NCBI RefSeq assembly: GCF_014698045.1
Contig: NZ_JACJSE010000027.1
Coordinates: 22,775-86,774, forward strand
Direction of reading: 5' to 3'
DNA length: 64,000 bases
Origin: Aulosira sp. FACHB-615
GTDB taxonomy: Bacteria; Cyanobacteriota; Cyanobacteriia; Cyanobacteriales; Nostocaceae
The translations under genes were made by a program, and so were the position numbers. Position 1 is the stretch's first letter. Each line of letters begins with the position of its first letter. Positions 18,327 to 27,361 of the stretch are shown piece after piece. Below the pieces are notes generated by a model, which was given only the letters and a program-made list of their open reading frames with translations, made no database searches and was not told where the DNA came from.

Positions 18327-18680
18327 TGTTGACTTAAATTAGGTTATTCAGGCTAATTTAATCATAGTTGCTTCTGCCTGCGATCGCTCACAACTATCCC
18401 CAACTATGAGCGATGTCTGAAGACAAGCCACTCCGTGTCTACGCACTTGTAATTTTTACTGGCTGTCCTATGGCTTTATTGTCCACGTCCTGGTTTGTAA
18501 TCTGTGAGAATCTGGAATGTTGGCACGGGCAACTGTGAAGAGATTATCCAATGCACAAATAACGGAATGTCGGTGCATTGGCATCCAGTCAAGGACTTGG
18601 TAGCGATCGAAAAGTAAAAATTATGGCTTAAAAATTCGGTTTTCATCAAAAATATGACATTCATAGAGATTCCAGTCAGA
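18327..18680. other. Gene-poor spacer, possible gene remnant
   Basis: No intact gene. A minus-strand frame through about 18480-18600 reads like a protein fragment (RYQVLDWMPMHRHSV, then RANIPDSHRL) but is closed upstream by a stop. It could be a decayed gene or chance. HIP1 sites and a CTCCGTGTCTACGCAC fragment, like a Nostoc dispersed repeat, are also here. Confidence 0.35.
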
Positions 18681-18718
18681 AAAAGTAGAGACGTGCAACA
18701 TCGCACGTCTCTACTTTT
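18681..18718 (-). terminator. Intrinsic terminator of cpcS
   Basis: A perfect 16-bp inverted repeat, AAAAGTAGAGACGTGC and GCACGTCTCTACTTTT, with a 6-nt loop. It starts immediately after the cpcS stop codon and is followed by a T-run on that strand. The GTAGAGACGTGC hairpin is also a widely dispersed cyanobacterial repeat, which may have been co-opted here. Confidence 0.8.
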
Positions 18719-19282
18719 TTAGGAAGCTGAATTACTAACTTCTGCTGCTTTTGTCGCAGCTGAAGCACCACCCATCCGAATTTCTGAAGTAAAGGAAGCC
18801 ATACTAAAGCCACCAAAGCGTTTGAGAATACTAACGCGCATTCTTAAATTGGGACTGGCAAACCACAGACGTTCTTCCGACCACATAGTTTCGTATTCTG
18901 TGGTTAAAGTTAATGCGTCATCACTACCCATTTTGTAACGACCGGCGACAGGCGCTTTTTCGGCATAACCCATTTCGCGCAGTAATCTACCTTCATTGGG
19001 ATTATCAGCATCGGGGACAGTAACTAGCACCGTTGAACCTGTGTGTTTTTCTTCATCCCATTCCATTGTGCCGTTCCAGGTGACTCTTGCACCACAGGTA
19101 GCTTCACTGGGGTTCACTTCGTACTGTTGACACAGTTTGATCACTTCGGGATGATCTGCTGCCAACATCTCAATTACAATATCGGATTTACCATCTTCAG
19201 ACTGTTTAAATGCTAAGTGATGGCTAGTGCGGTGTGAAAACCATTTACCAGCACTTAATTCAAAAAACTCTTCAATATTCAT
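18719..19282 (-). CDS. cpcS: Phycobiliprotein chromophore lyase, CpcS/CpeS family
   Basis: A 187-residue lipocalin-fold bilin lyase. It begins MNIEEFFELSAGKWFSHRTSHHL, the signature of the CpcS-I type, and continues with CGARVTWNGTMEW, GRYKMGSDDALTLTTEY and RLWFASPNLRMRVSIL. These enzymes attach phycocyanobilin to the conserved Cys84 of phycocyanin beta and allophycocyanin subunits. The C-terminal tail (GGASAATKAAEVSNSAS) is low-complexity. A HEAT-repeat lyase-like gene lies just upstream on the same strand (72 bp), so both may serve phycobilisome assembly or turnover. Confidence 0.88.
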   Translation of the reverse strand: MNIEEFFELSAGKWFSHRTSHHLAFKQSEDGKSDIVIEMLAADHPEVIKLCQQYEVNPSEATCGARVTWNGTMEWDEEKHTGSTVLVTVPDADNPNEGRLLREMGYAEKAPVAGRYKMGSDDALTLTTEYETMWSEERLWFASPNLRMRVSILKRFGGFSMASFTSEIRMGGASAATKAAEVSNSAS

Positions 19283-19353
19283 GAATTAAATTACCCTGCA
19301 TCGAAATACTAAAAGTCCCTCTTATTATTAAAAGGTAGCAGGAGAAGGAAATT

Positions 19354-20034
19354 TTATGTTTGCTTGCCTTTTTCTTCAATTCGCTTGAGGCCGATTCTTG
19401 CTGCTTCGGCAACGTTAGGATGACTATCTTTCTCTAAATATTTTAAAGCGGAGATACTCTTGGGAGTTGGCAGATTCCCCAAAGCTTCTGCCAGTCTTTG
19501 TCTAACGAACCAATCATCTGACTGAGCAAATTTGAGAATACTATCAACTGCTTCTAAGTCGCCAATTTCACCGAGTGCAGAAATCGCTGCTTCTTTTAAA
19601 ACCGCTTCATTACTATCCAAAGCCTGTAAGAGAATTTGACGGGCGCGTGGATCTTTCAGATTGCCTAAAGCGACAGCTGCACTAAAGCGGACTAGCCAAT
19701 CAGTATCTTCATAAAATGCCCTAGCTAATGCTTCAAATGCTCTGGTATCACCTAAATAGCCCAATGCACCAGCAGCATCGGCACGAATGCCATAATCAGG
19801 GTCAGTTTGCAAAATTCTGACCAAAATAGCGTAGCATTCGTCAGTTTGCTTAACTCCCAAGGCAAAGATAGCCATAGAACGCAGTTGCAGAGAATCGTCA
19901 TCTAAGACTTTTTTAATTAAAGGGACTGCATCTTCAGCAGGGACATCGCGCAGACTGGCAAGTGCAACCATGCGATCGCGTAAGTTTGAACTTTCTAACT
20001 GAGCAGAAATTTCCTGTAAGGGTAGAGCGGCCAT
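19354..20034 (-). CDS. HEAT-repeat protein, CpcE/NblB-like
   Basis: A 226-residue all-helical protein made of about six HEAT/PBS-lyase repeats of roughly 31 residues. Repeat cores include LRSMAIFALGVK, IRADAAGALGYLGD, VRFSAAVALGNLKD, LKEAAISALGEIGD and VRQRLAEALGNLP. The architecture and length fit the NblB/CpcE-F group, which binds phycobiliproteins for chromophore attachment, detachment or degradation. Adjacency to cpcS supports a phycobilisome role. Whether it is a lyase, isomerase or degradation adaptor cannot be read from the repeats. Confidence 0.85.
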   Translation of the reverse strand: MAALPLQEISAQLESSNLRDRMVALASLRDVPAEDAVPLIKKVLDDDSLQLRSMAIFALGVKQTDECYAILVRILQTDPDYGIRADAAGALGYLGDTRAFEALARAFYEDTDWLVRFSAAVALGNLKDPRARQILLQALDSNEAVLKEAAISALGEIGDLEAVDSILKFAQSDDWFVRQRLAEALGNLPTPKSISALKYLEKDSHPNVAEAARIGLKRIEEKGKQT

Positions 20035-20386
20035 TTATGATTCAAGCACTTTCTTTACTTATCTTTACTTTAACTGATTTGCCCAGTAGACTGCTGTTAT
20101 TAATTTTTTTGTTCTGGTATCAGTCCTCGACTAGCTACTTCTAGTCCCGAATTTCTTACGTATGGGTAGAGAGTGTGGGGAGTGTGGGGGGAAAGATTTC
20201 TTCACTATTCTCCCACCCCTCCCACACTTCCCACTCCCCTGGATTTCTCACAAGAGAGAAATCCAGGTAGTTTGGCTTGACGACGAGTATCTCCGTAAGG
20301 TAAATGATTTATTATACTTAATTCATTACATATCTTTGAGGGTGACAGGTAATAAAAATTACTTTATATATAGAACTTATGCAGCC
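20035..20386. other. Intergenic region with a dispersed repeat
   Basis: No gene. Contains the divergent promoters for the HEAT protein and the CAP protein. At 20171-20240 a GTGTGGGGAGTGTGGGG tract faces CCCACCCCTCCCACAC. Of this, 20171-20205 is an exact 35-bp inverted match to 63766-63800. An open frame continues upstream of the CAP gene through this repeat but is not credible coding sequence. Confidence 0.6.
20171..20205. repeat. 35-bp dispersed repeat, copy 1
   Basis: Identical in reverse complement to 63766-63800, reading GAGTGTGGGGAGTGTGGGG and then GAAAGATTTCTTCAC. A facing CCCACCCCTCCCACACTTCCC tract at 20211-20240 makes a large hairpin possible. Two exact distant copies point to a dispersed repeat family, not chance. 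Confidence 0.8.
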
Positions 20387-21106
20387 ATGATCAAACACAT
20401 GAAGTTACCATCCTTAATCATCAGCATTTTAATTACTATTTGTTACACTCAAATTTTTAAACATAGTATATCTTTAGCAAAATCAGATTTAATTTTAGAT
20501 GAAGCAGCCAGTTTAAATTTATATTTAGTAGCTAAGTCAGATGATCTTTCACTTGTAGAACAACAAGTAATTAGTGAGACAAATAAAGTTAGACAAAATC
20601 CTAAATCATATATCCCAATTTTGGAAAGCTATCGCCAGAGGTTTCAAGGTAAACGTGTGAGATTATCATCCAATTCTTACTTAATTACCCAAGAAGGAAG
20701 TAAAGCTGTTGATAAAGCGATCGCCTTTCTGAGATCAGCACGCCCTGTAGGAGCGTTAAGCATATCTAAAGGAATGTCTTTAGCGGCAAAAGCTCATGTT
20801 AAAGACCAAGGTAATAAAGGGACTACAGGTCATTATGGTAGTGATGGGAGCAGTCCTTTTGATCGCCTAAATCGCTATGGTAAATGGCAGAAGACTGCGG
20901 CAGAAAATATCAGCTATGGCCCGAATACAGCCCAAGATATTATCATGCAATTAATTATCGATGATGGAGTTCCATCACGCGGTCATCGTACTAATATCTT
21001 TAACCCTGCATTTAAAGTTAGTGGTGTCGCTTATGGAACTCATAAAAAATATCAAACTATCTGTGTAATTAACTACGCTGGAGATTATCAAGAGAAAGAA
21101 AATTAG
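20387..21106 (+). CDS. Secreted CAP-domain (SCP/PR-1-like) protein
   Basis: About 239 residues. The N-terminus MIKHMKLPSLIISILITIC is a signal peptide or anchor. The rest is a CAP domain: LSLVEQQVISETNKVRQNP, LAAKAHVKDQGNKGTTGHYGSDGSS, and AENISYGP, then DDGVPSRGHRTNIFNPAFKVSGVAY. Conserved His and Glu positions (GHYGSDG, AENIS, RGHRTN) are kept. Bacterial CAP proteins are extracytoplasmic, with mostly unknown roles. I place the start at 20387 (or 20399) because the frame upstream runs through a dispersed repeat. Confidence 0.87.
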   Translation: MIKHMKLPSLIISILITICYTQIFKHSISLAKSDLILDEAASLNLYLVAKSDDLSLVEQQVISETNKVRQNPKSYIPILESYRQRFQGKRVRLSSNSYLITQEGSKAVDKAIAFLRSARPVGALSISKGMSLAAKAHVKDQGNKGTTGHYGSDGSSPFDRLNRYGKWQKTAAENISYGPNTAQDIIMQLIIDDGVPSRGHRTNIFNPAFKVSGVAYGTHKKYQTICVINYAGDYQEKEN

Positions 21107-21429
21107 ACTGGCAAATCTCTGTTAACTATGTCAAGATGAATCAATGCGTTGTGGCAAGGAGAACAATGGTTTAATCAAAAAATCCCTGAAATTTAAGTGA
21201 TTTTACTAGGTATATTACTGCTATAAATTAAATTTAAATATCTGACTACTAAAACCTTGAAGCAAGGTAGATTTGCCTGACTCCATAAAATAAGTATTTT
21301 TGCTATGTAAAATAGTATACGTTTGTTTTATCCTAGATACTGGAGCAAGTATTCAACAAAAAGCAAGTGACTGAAACAAGTAAGATTTTTCAACATTCAA
21401 TCCAGGATACGAGATTTTGAGGAAGAGCA
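21107..21429 (+). other. Leader region of the FHA/GGDEF/EAL gene
   Basis: A 323-bp spacer without a gene. GAGGAAGAG just before the ATG at 21430 is a good ribosome binding site for the signalling gene. Nothing else is recognised. Confidence 0.5.
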
Positions 21430-24126
21430 ATGCCAGGAAATGAGTGGGAAAAAATACGTCACCTTTTGGTTGTCCAAGACTTACAAGGACAAAGAACCAT
21501 CCCACTACAAGAAACTACTTATTCCATTGGTCGAGATTCCAGAAATGCGATTGTGTTGCGATCTCGTTCCGTATCTAGACAACATGCCATTTTACTGCGT
21601 GTGACTCTTCCCGAAACTGACCAATATGGGTTTCGGATTATTGATGGCAACTTTAAAGGTAAGTCTAGTACTAACGGGTTATACGTCAATGGAATGAAAT
21701 GCGTTTCCCATAATCTTCAGCATGGTGATGTGATTGCGTTTGGGAATAATCAAGTCCAAGCTAAATACTATGCAGTTTCGCATATTTCGGAAAAAGCTTT
21801 TTCCGAAAGTGTTGATATTGAAAACATCTCAGATTTTCTCTTAGAGCAGGCTCATGCGGCCAATCCTTTTCCCACCTTAGCGGTTGACCCTAATTTTGAA
21901 GCGGCCAGTGAAACTGCCCTAGCACGCCTAGCATCGTTCCCAGAACTCATTCCTAACCCAATTATTGAGATGGATTTGGGGGGAACAATTACCTATCTCA
22001 ATCCAGCTGCATCGGCAAAATTTCCCAAGATTCGAGAAATTGGTAACAAGCATCCTGTACTGACAGGGTTACTCCATGCCTTGGAAGATCACCAGATCAA
22101 TTCCTTTTCCCGTGAGATCACGGTTGATCAGGAAGTGTTTGAACAAGTTATTCACTACTTACCAGAAAGTGACTTAATTAGAACTTTTATAGTTAGGGAT
22201 ATTACAGAGCAGAAGCAAGCAGAAGCAGAATTGCGGCAACGCGATCGCCTATTGCAAGCAGTAGCCGAAGCTGCTAACTATTTGCTAGTGGAAATGAATT
22301 ACGAAACTGGCATAGACAAAGCTTTGGCTGTACTAGGAGAAGCAGCTAAGGCTGATCGCGCTTATTTATTTAAAAACCATCGCCATTCAGATACAGGCGA
22401 AATGGCCCTGAGCTTGCAATTTTTCTGGACAAGAACAAATTTAACCGCATCTCGTTTTCACTGGCAAAATCAACTTTATCAATCTTCAGAATTAGCGCGT
22501 TGGTATGGCACACTCTCGTGCGGAAAATCGATTAGTGGCAATATCAGGGAATTTCCGGTAGCAGAACAAAAGCTATTAGCAAAAGATGGAATTCAATCTT
22601 TGCTTTTAGTTCCCTTACGGCTAGAAGATGAGTTTTGGGGTTGTATTGGTTTAGCCGACTGTACTTCTGAGCGTACTTGGTCAAGGCATGAAGAATCAAC
22701 ACTATTGACAATGGCGGCTAGTATTAGCGGTGCTTGGCAGCGTCAAAAAGTAGAAGAAAAAATCCGCTACCAAGCACTGCACGATATGCTGACGGGCTTA
22801 CCCAATCGGTTCTTGTTTAATGAAATCTTGGCTAAAGCTATACCCAACGCCACACGCAACCGTGAAAGTTTAGCTGTGATGTTTCTGGATTTAGATCGCT
22901 TCAAAGTAATTAATGATACGTTAGGGCATACCATTGGTGACAGATTACTACAAATGGTGGCACAAAGACTCAAAGAATCTCTCAGAGAAGGAGATACCGT
23001 TGCTCGTTGGGGAGGAGACGAATTTACAATTTTGTTGCCCCATATTAAATATCTTGATGAAGTAGCTCAAGTAGCCCAAAGAATCCTGCAATCCTTAGAA
23101 AAGATTTTCTGTCTTGATGGCCATGAACTGTACATCAGTGCGAGTATTGGTATTTCTGTTTTTGATGACCACAGTCATGATGTTGAAACCTTAATTCAAC
23201 ATGCAGATACGGCGCTGTATTATGCCAAAGATGAAGGCAGAAATAATTATCAGTTTTATACCACTACCCTCAGTGGCAAAACTCCAGAACTGCTTAACTT
23301 AGAAAAAAGCTTGCGCTATGCCGTAGAAAGAAACGAATTGACGGTGTATTATCAGCCCCGTGTCAATATTGTGACTGGCAAAATCACTGGGATGGAAGCT
23401 TTGGTGCGCTGGCAAAACCCAGATATGGGACTAGTAGCGCCGAATATATTTATTCCGTTAGCTGAGGAAAGTGGATTAATTATTCCGATTGGTGCATGGG
23501 TATTACGCACAGCTTGTATCCAAAATAAAGCTTGGCAAGCAGCAGGATTGCCGCCTTTGACAGTGGCTGTCAATCTATCACCTAAACAGTTTCGCCAAGC
23601 TACCCTAGTAGAGGATGTAGCGAACATTCTAGCGGAGACAGGATTAGAGCCACATTTTCTAGAGTTGGAAATTACCGAATCAACAGCGATCGCTGATTTA
23701 GAATTTACCAGAAATGTTTTACAAAAGTTAGAACAAATGGGGGTTCACCTTTCCATTGATGACTTTGGTACCGGACACTCTTCGCTTTCACGGCTACAAC
23801 TTCTACCACTACACAACCTGAAAATTGATCGCTCCTTTATTCAAGAGTTAACCACAGATGTGCGAGTAGCTCATATTGTGAAAGCAATTGTCACTTTAGG
23901 ACGTAATTTAGGTTTAAGACTCACGGCTGAAGGTGTAGAAAAGCAAGAAGAACTAGATTTCTTAAAATCTATTAATTGTGAGGATGTCCAAGGTTATTTT
24001 TTCTATAAACCAATGCCATCAGAAAAAGCAACAGAAGTTCTGCAAAACAGACATTTTTCTGAACTAGAGGAGAAAAATGGCACAGGGTATAAGCACGTAA
24101 AATCTGAGGTTGAGAGAATGGTGTAG
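21430..24126 (+). CDS. FHA-PAS-GAF-GGDEF-EAL cyclic-di-GMP protein
   Basis: An 898-residue cytosolic signalling protein. An FHA domain (about 10-115: YSIGRDSRNAIVL, SVSRQHA, then SSTNGLYVNG) binds phosphothreonine. A PAS domain (about 175-265) and a GAF domain (about 280-440) follow. GGDEF is intact at 528-532, with an RxxD inhibitory site five residues before it (REGD, 519-522). The EAL domain starts at 656-658 (MEALVRWQ) and keeps NLSPKQF, ELEITES, IDDFGTGHSS, KIDRSF and EGVE. Both diguanylate cyclase and phosphodiesterase activities look possible. FHA suggests control by a Ser/Thr kinase, such as the one at 31280-32641. Confidence 0.92.
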   Translation: MPGNEWEKIRHLLVVQDLQGQRTIPLQETTYSIGRDSRNAIVLRSRSVSRQHAILLRVTLPETDQYGFRIIDGNFKGKSSTNGLYVNGMKCVSHNLQHGDVIAFGNNQVQAKYYAVSHISEKAFSESVDIENISDFLLEQAHAANPFPTLAVDPNFEAASETALARLASFPELIPNPIIEMDLGGTITYLNPAASAKFPKIREIGNKHPVLTGLLHALEDHQINSFSREITVDQEVFEQVIHYLPESDLIRTFIVRDITEQKQAEAELRQRDRLLQAVAEAANYLLVEMNYETGIDKALAVLGEAAKADRAYLFKNHRHSDTGEMALSLQFFWTRTNLTASRFHWQNQLYQSSELARWYGTLSCGKSISGNIREFPVAEQKLLAKDGIQSLLLVPLRLEDEFWGCIGLADCTSERTWSRHEESTLLTMAASISGAWQRQKVEEKIRYQALHDMLTGLPNRFLFNEILAKAIPNATRNRESLAVMFLDLDRFKVINDTLGHTIGDRLLQMVAQRLKESLREGDTVARWGGDEFTILLPHIKYLDEVAQVAQRILQSLEKIFCLDGHELYISASIGISVFDDHSHDVETLIQHADTALYYAKDEGRNNYQFYTTTLSGKTPELLNLEKSLRYAVERNELTVYYQPRVNIVTGKITGMEALVRWQNPDMGLVAPNIFIPLAEESGLIIPIGAWVLRTACIQNKAWQAAGLPPLTVAVNLSPKQFRQATLVEDVANILAETGLEPHFLELEITESTAIADLEFTRNVLQKLEQMGVHLSIDDFGTGHSSLSRLQLLPLHNLKIDRSFIQELTTDVRVAHIVKAIVTLGRNLGLRLTAEGVEKQEELDFLKSINCEDVQGYFFYKPMPSEKATEVLQNRHFSELEEKNGTGYKHVKSEVERMV

Positions 24127-24304
24127 GCTTGGAAAAGCCTGAAAATCCTACCCTGACACCTGGACTCAACGATCATCTTTGTACATCAGTCCTGATAAAT
24201 TAAGCATAAACCCTGAGATGATTTTGGCCAGAATCGCTATCTAGTGGGTAAATTGGGTATATATCCAGAAAATTTTTCTGTTTCAACCTAACCCACATAT
24301 CGGA

Positions 24305-24787
24305 ATGAGAGAACATTATCGAGATTTCTTAATTCGTAACTGGGAAAAGGGCGATCGCTCCAGGGCGGCCGCAGTCATCAGTTATGTATTATCAGAATAC
24401 GGGTTGGGTTGGGAACCCAACGGTGCTGACCAAGATGTATTACAAGTTGAGGAATATTACTTAGCTACTGGCGGTGAGTTTTGGGTAGTGGAACACCAAA
24501 GCCAAATAGTCGGTACTGGGGCATATTACCCCATAAATCGCGGGGAAAAAGCTGTGGAAATTCGCAAAATGTATCTTTTACCAAGTGTCCGGGGTATTGG
24601 CTTGGGGAAATATTTGTTACAACAACTAGAAGCAGCGATCGCTAATCGTGGTTTCCAGCAAATTTGGATTGAAACAGCCAGCATATTAGTAGAAGCCGTG
24701 AAGTTATACGAAAGTAATGGTTATCAACCAGCGACGGGTGTGGAAACTGCACGATGCGATCGCGTGTATGTGAAATATCTAGACTAA
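24305..24787 (+). CDS. GNAT-family acetyltransferase
   Basis: A 160-residue GNAT protein. The acetyl-CoA pyrophosphate loop is SVRGIGLGKYLL (Q/R-x-x-G-x-G/A type), preceded by the strand AVEIRKMYLLP and followed by RGFQQIWIETASIL and KLYESNGYQP. It transfers an acetyl group to an amine; the substrate is unknown. The next gene, comF, starts 5 bp downstream, so the two are likely co-transcribed. Confidence 0.87.
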   Translation: MREHYRDFLIRNWEKGDRSRAAAVISYVLSEYGLGWEPNGADQDVLQVEEYYLATGGEFWVVEHQSQIVGTGAYYPINRGEKAVEIRKMYLLPSVRGIGLGKYLLQQLEAAIANRGFQQIWIETASILVEAVKLYESNGYQPATGVETARCDRVYVKYLD

Positions 24788-24792
24788 TTTCT

Positions 24793-25482
24793 ATGCCCAG
24801 TTGGCAGAATCATTTCCAAGGTTTCCTGAACCTGTTTTTACAGTCCCATTGTCCTTTGTGTCAGCGAAGTACATCGGAGACTTTGTGTGTATACTGTGCC
24901 AGACAATTACACAACTGCGGTCAAAAACATCCTAGTGCATCATGGCAAGGTGAAATACCGATATTTGGGTGGGGTGTGTATGGTGGTAGCCTCAAAAGAG
25001 CGATCGCCGTGATGAAATATGAAAACCAACCGAATATTGCCCGTATCTTGGGTACATACTTGGGTGAAGCATGGTTATTAAACTCTCCTCAGCCTCATAC
25101 CCAACCAGTAGTTGTACCCATACCGATGCACCCAGACAAGCAAAAGCAACGTGGTTATAATCAAGCTGCCTTAATTGCCGAAAGCTTCTGTCAGACAACT
25201 AAGTTAAAATTAAATCTAAATGTTTTAGAAAGGGTGCGAGAAACTCAAGCGCAGTTTGGTTTATCAGCTTCTGAACGGGAAAAAAACTTAGCTGAAGCTT
25301 TTGCTGTCGGTAAAGAATTTCGCCGTCAATGCCCCAGTATGCCAGTATTGTTAATCGATGACATTTACACTACTGGTGCAACCACCAAATCTGCCGTACA
25401 AACACTTCGCCAGTCGGGAATTACAGTGTTGGGGTTAGCCGCAGTTGCGATCGCCATCAAAGACCAACATACTAATTCATAG
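24793..25482 (+). CDS. comF: ComF-family phosphoribosyltransferase-like protein
   Basis: About 229 residues. The N-terminus has a zinc finger (CPLCQR, then CVYCARQL). The C-terminal half is a type I PRTase fold with PIPMHPDKQKQRGYNQA and the PRPP loop VLLIDDIYTTGATT. ComF proteins take part in natural transformation. The ATG at 24793 follows the GNAT stop by 5 bp and aligns with the usual ComF start; an upstream in-frame ATG within the GNAT gene is less likely. Confidence 0.9.
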   Translation: MPSWQNHFQGFLNLFLQSHCPLCQRSTSETLCVYCARQLHNCGQKHPSASWQGEIPIFGWGVYGGSLKRAIAVMKYENQPNIARILGTYLGEAWLLNSPQPHTQPVVVPIPMHPDKQKQRGYNQAALIAESFCQTTKLKLNLNVLERVRETQAQFGLSASEREKNLAEAFAVGKEFRRQCPSMPVLLIDDIYTTGATTKSAVQTLRQSGITVLGLAAVAIAIKDQHTNS

Positions 25483-25527
25483 GCGAGTCATATCTGACAA
25501 ATCTATAATTAAGCGAATACCTTGTGT

Positions 25528-26004
25528 ATGGCAACACAGCCTGAAATTATGAGTAAAGCTTTTGCAGCAGGTTTCAAAAGATTCATCACTGTTCCTACTA
25601 TTTTTCTGACAATTAGTATCAGTACAACAGCAGCATTCGCCCAAAGCAAGTTGTACAGTCCAATTCCGTTAACTAATTTGACAGAACTTTCCGATACACT
25701 CTCGGAAAAAGATATACCCACAGGACAGGGTGGGTTTGCCCGTGACTATACAGTTAAATTGAATAAAGGTGATAACCTGGCAGTTGATTTATCTTCCGAA
25801 AACTTTGACTGCATTATTACGCTGTTAGCCCCAGATGGTTCAACGGTGGCAGAAAATGATGACGGCCCCGATGGTACAAGTAACTCCCTATTATTTACCC
25901 GCATCAACGAAACAGGAATATATATTATCCGCGTTCGGTCTTTTGGGGAAACTGGAGTGGGTAACTTTAAACTGAAGGTAACAAAACTGCAACCGATTAA
26001 GTAA
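25528..26004 (+). CDS. Secreted PPC-domain protein
   Basis: About 158 residues. A signal peptide (FKRFITVPTIFLTISISTTA, cleavage near AFAQ/S) is followed by a pre-peptidase C-terminal (PPC) beta-sandwich: RDYTVKLNKGDNLAVDLSS, CIITLLAPDGSTVAENDDG, and GIYIIRVRSFGETGVGNF. PPC domains usually trail secreted proteases; here the domain stands alone, as in many cyanobacterial periplasmic proteins. The ATG at 25549 is an alternative start. Confidence 0.82.
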   Translation: MATQPEIMSKAFAAGFKRFITVPTIFLTISISTTAAFAQSKLYSPIPLTNLTELSDTLSEKDIPTGQGGFARDYTVKLNKGDNLAVDLSSENFDCIITLLAPDGSTVAENDDGPDGTSNSLLFTRINETGIYIIRVRSFGETGVGNFKLKVTKLQPIK

Positions 26005-26318
26005 ATTGCTGAGTGCGTTGCTTTGGTTCCCAAAGTTGTAGCAACTGGCGTTGCTGAGTTGAAAGTGCTGAGTAGTTATCCCGCTTTTGTTACCTTGGGC
26101 AGAGAATCATCTGAAACTCTTAGTTTTACGTTTATTCTCAACAAGGGTATTTAAATGATAAAGTGGGCTGGCGATCGCTCTATGCCAGTTGCGTAAGTCC
26201 TGGATAAGTTATTGTGTTTTCTAGGAATTTAGATGTGTTGTAGCTTAATTATTTTGCCTGAATCAGATTATGCCAATGCCTGTTAACCTCATACTGGAAG
26301 TTCACAGGTTAAAAATTT
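26005..26318. other. Spacer with fragment of the TGCGTAAGTCCT repeat end
   Basis: No gene. At 26190-26206 TTGCGTAAGTCCTGG matches the right end of the 142-bp element at 8149-8290, with no matching left end nearby, so it may be a decayed copy. A HIP1 octamer at about 26171 is the only other feature seen. Confidence 0.5.
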
Positions 26319-27179
26319 ATGTATATGGCATCGCCTGAAAATCAAGCTCTACCTAAACAAGACATTAAGTTACTAGTTTTAGATATCGATGGTACGATCG
26401 CTGGCAAATCTAATTCTTTAAGCAAACCAGTCAAGCAAGCGATCTCAGCAGCCCAAGCCAAAGGCATTCATGTTGCAATTGCTACTGGAAGAATGTATCG
26501 TTCTGCGTTACGCTTTCATCAAGAAATTCGCTCTAACCTGCCATTAGCAGCTTATCAGGGAGCCTGGATTCAAGACCCAACTAACCAAAAAATCCACTAT
26601 CACTTACCTGTAGCCAGAGAAATTGCATACCAACTACTAGACTATTTTGAAGAACCCCAGTGGCGATCGCTTCTCTCTATTCACTTTTACATTAATGATC
26701 AACTGTATGTCCGGGAGTTAACTAGAGAAACTAAAATTTACGCACAACGTTCAGGAATTACCCCCATTGCTGTAGGTGATTTACGCAACATTTTAATTGA
26801 ATATGAACCGACAAAAATTTTAGCTTTGTGTGATGACACAGAAGCAATTAGCCAATTATTAGGGAATTTGCGTCGCCAATATACGCCCGCAGAACTTTAT
26901 CTCACAACTTCTGTTGCTACTTTTTTTGAAGCCACAAATCCTGCTGTTAATAAAGGTGCGGCTGTACGTTATTTCGCTGAAGAACTTCTCGGTTTAGAAA
27001 GGAATAACGTGATGGCTATTGGTGATAACTTTAATGATGTAGAAATGTTGGAATACGCTGGTATTGGTGTAGCGATGGGTGATGCACCCACAGAAGTACA
27101 AGCGATTGCTCAATGGATAGCCCCCAGTGTCGAAAAAGATGGAGTTGCGATCGCTATCCAAAAATTTTTACTTTCTTAA
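26319..27179 (+). CDS. HAD-superfamily phosphatase, Cof type
   Basis: A 286-residue HAD hydrolase of the Cof (class IIB) subfamily. Motif I is LVLDIDGTIAG (DxDGT), motif II IATGRMYRS, motif III around the Lys in NPAVNKGAAV, and motif IV GDNFNDVEML, all intact. A large cap domain sits between motifs II and III. Such enzymes dephosphorylate sugar phosphates or FMN-like compounds; the exact substrate is unknown. The start is ATG 26319, or 26325 two codons later. Confidence 0.9.
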   Translation: MYMASPENQALPKQDIKLLVLDIDGTIAGKSNSLSKPVKQAISAAQAKGIHVAIATGRMYRSALRFHQEIRSNLPLAAYQGAWIQDPTNQKIHYHLPVAREIAYQLLDYFEEPQWRSLLSIHFYINDQLYVRELTRETKIYAQRSGITPIAVGDLRNILIEYEPTKILALCDDTEAISQLLGNLRRQYTPAELYLTTSVATFFEATNPAVNKGAAVRYFAEELLGLERNNVMAIGDNFNDVEMLEYAGIGVAMGDAPTEVQAIAQWIAPSVEKDGVAIAIQKFLLS

Positions 27180-27217
27180 AACAAACTGTTTAAACTTTTT
27201 TACATTATGAAATCAGA

Positions 27218-27258
27218 AAGAGCGCCGACGACTGGCCGTGTTTCGTCTCGGCGCTCTT
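27218..27258. terminator. Bidirectional hairpin between convergent genes
   Basis: AAGAGCGCCGA (27218-27228) and TCGGCGCTCTT (27248-27258) form a perfect 11-bp stem with a 19-nt loop. It lies between the Cof phosphatase (rightward) and the DALR-domain gene (leftward), which converge here, so it probably ends both transcripts. Confidence 0.65.
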
Positions 27259-27361
27259 GCTGGTTCGCTCCTCACACAACTGCAAGTATAGTCGAACTAC
27301 TTTTATGAGTCAATAGCTATGATAAAAACCGTTATATTTTCCTCAGAAACAATACTGATGT

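Noticed and set aside
18476..18706. 76-codon minus-strand frame before cpcS
   Set aside because: It spans the terminator hairpin and has no domain; at most a decayed gene lies in another frame here.
27240..27300. Sequence with TGGTTCGCTCC considered as a tRNA T-arm
   Set aside because: No matching acceptor or anticodon arms could be assembled; it is part of the hairpin spacer.
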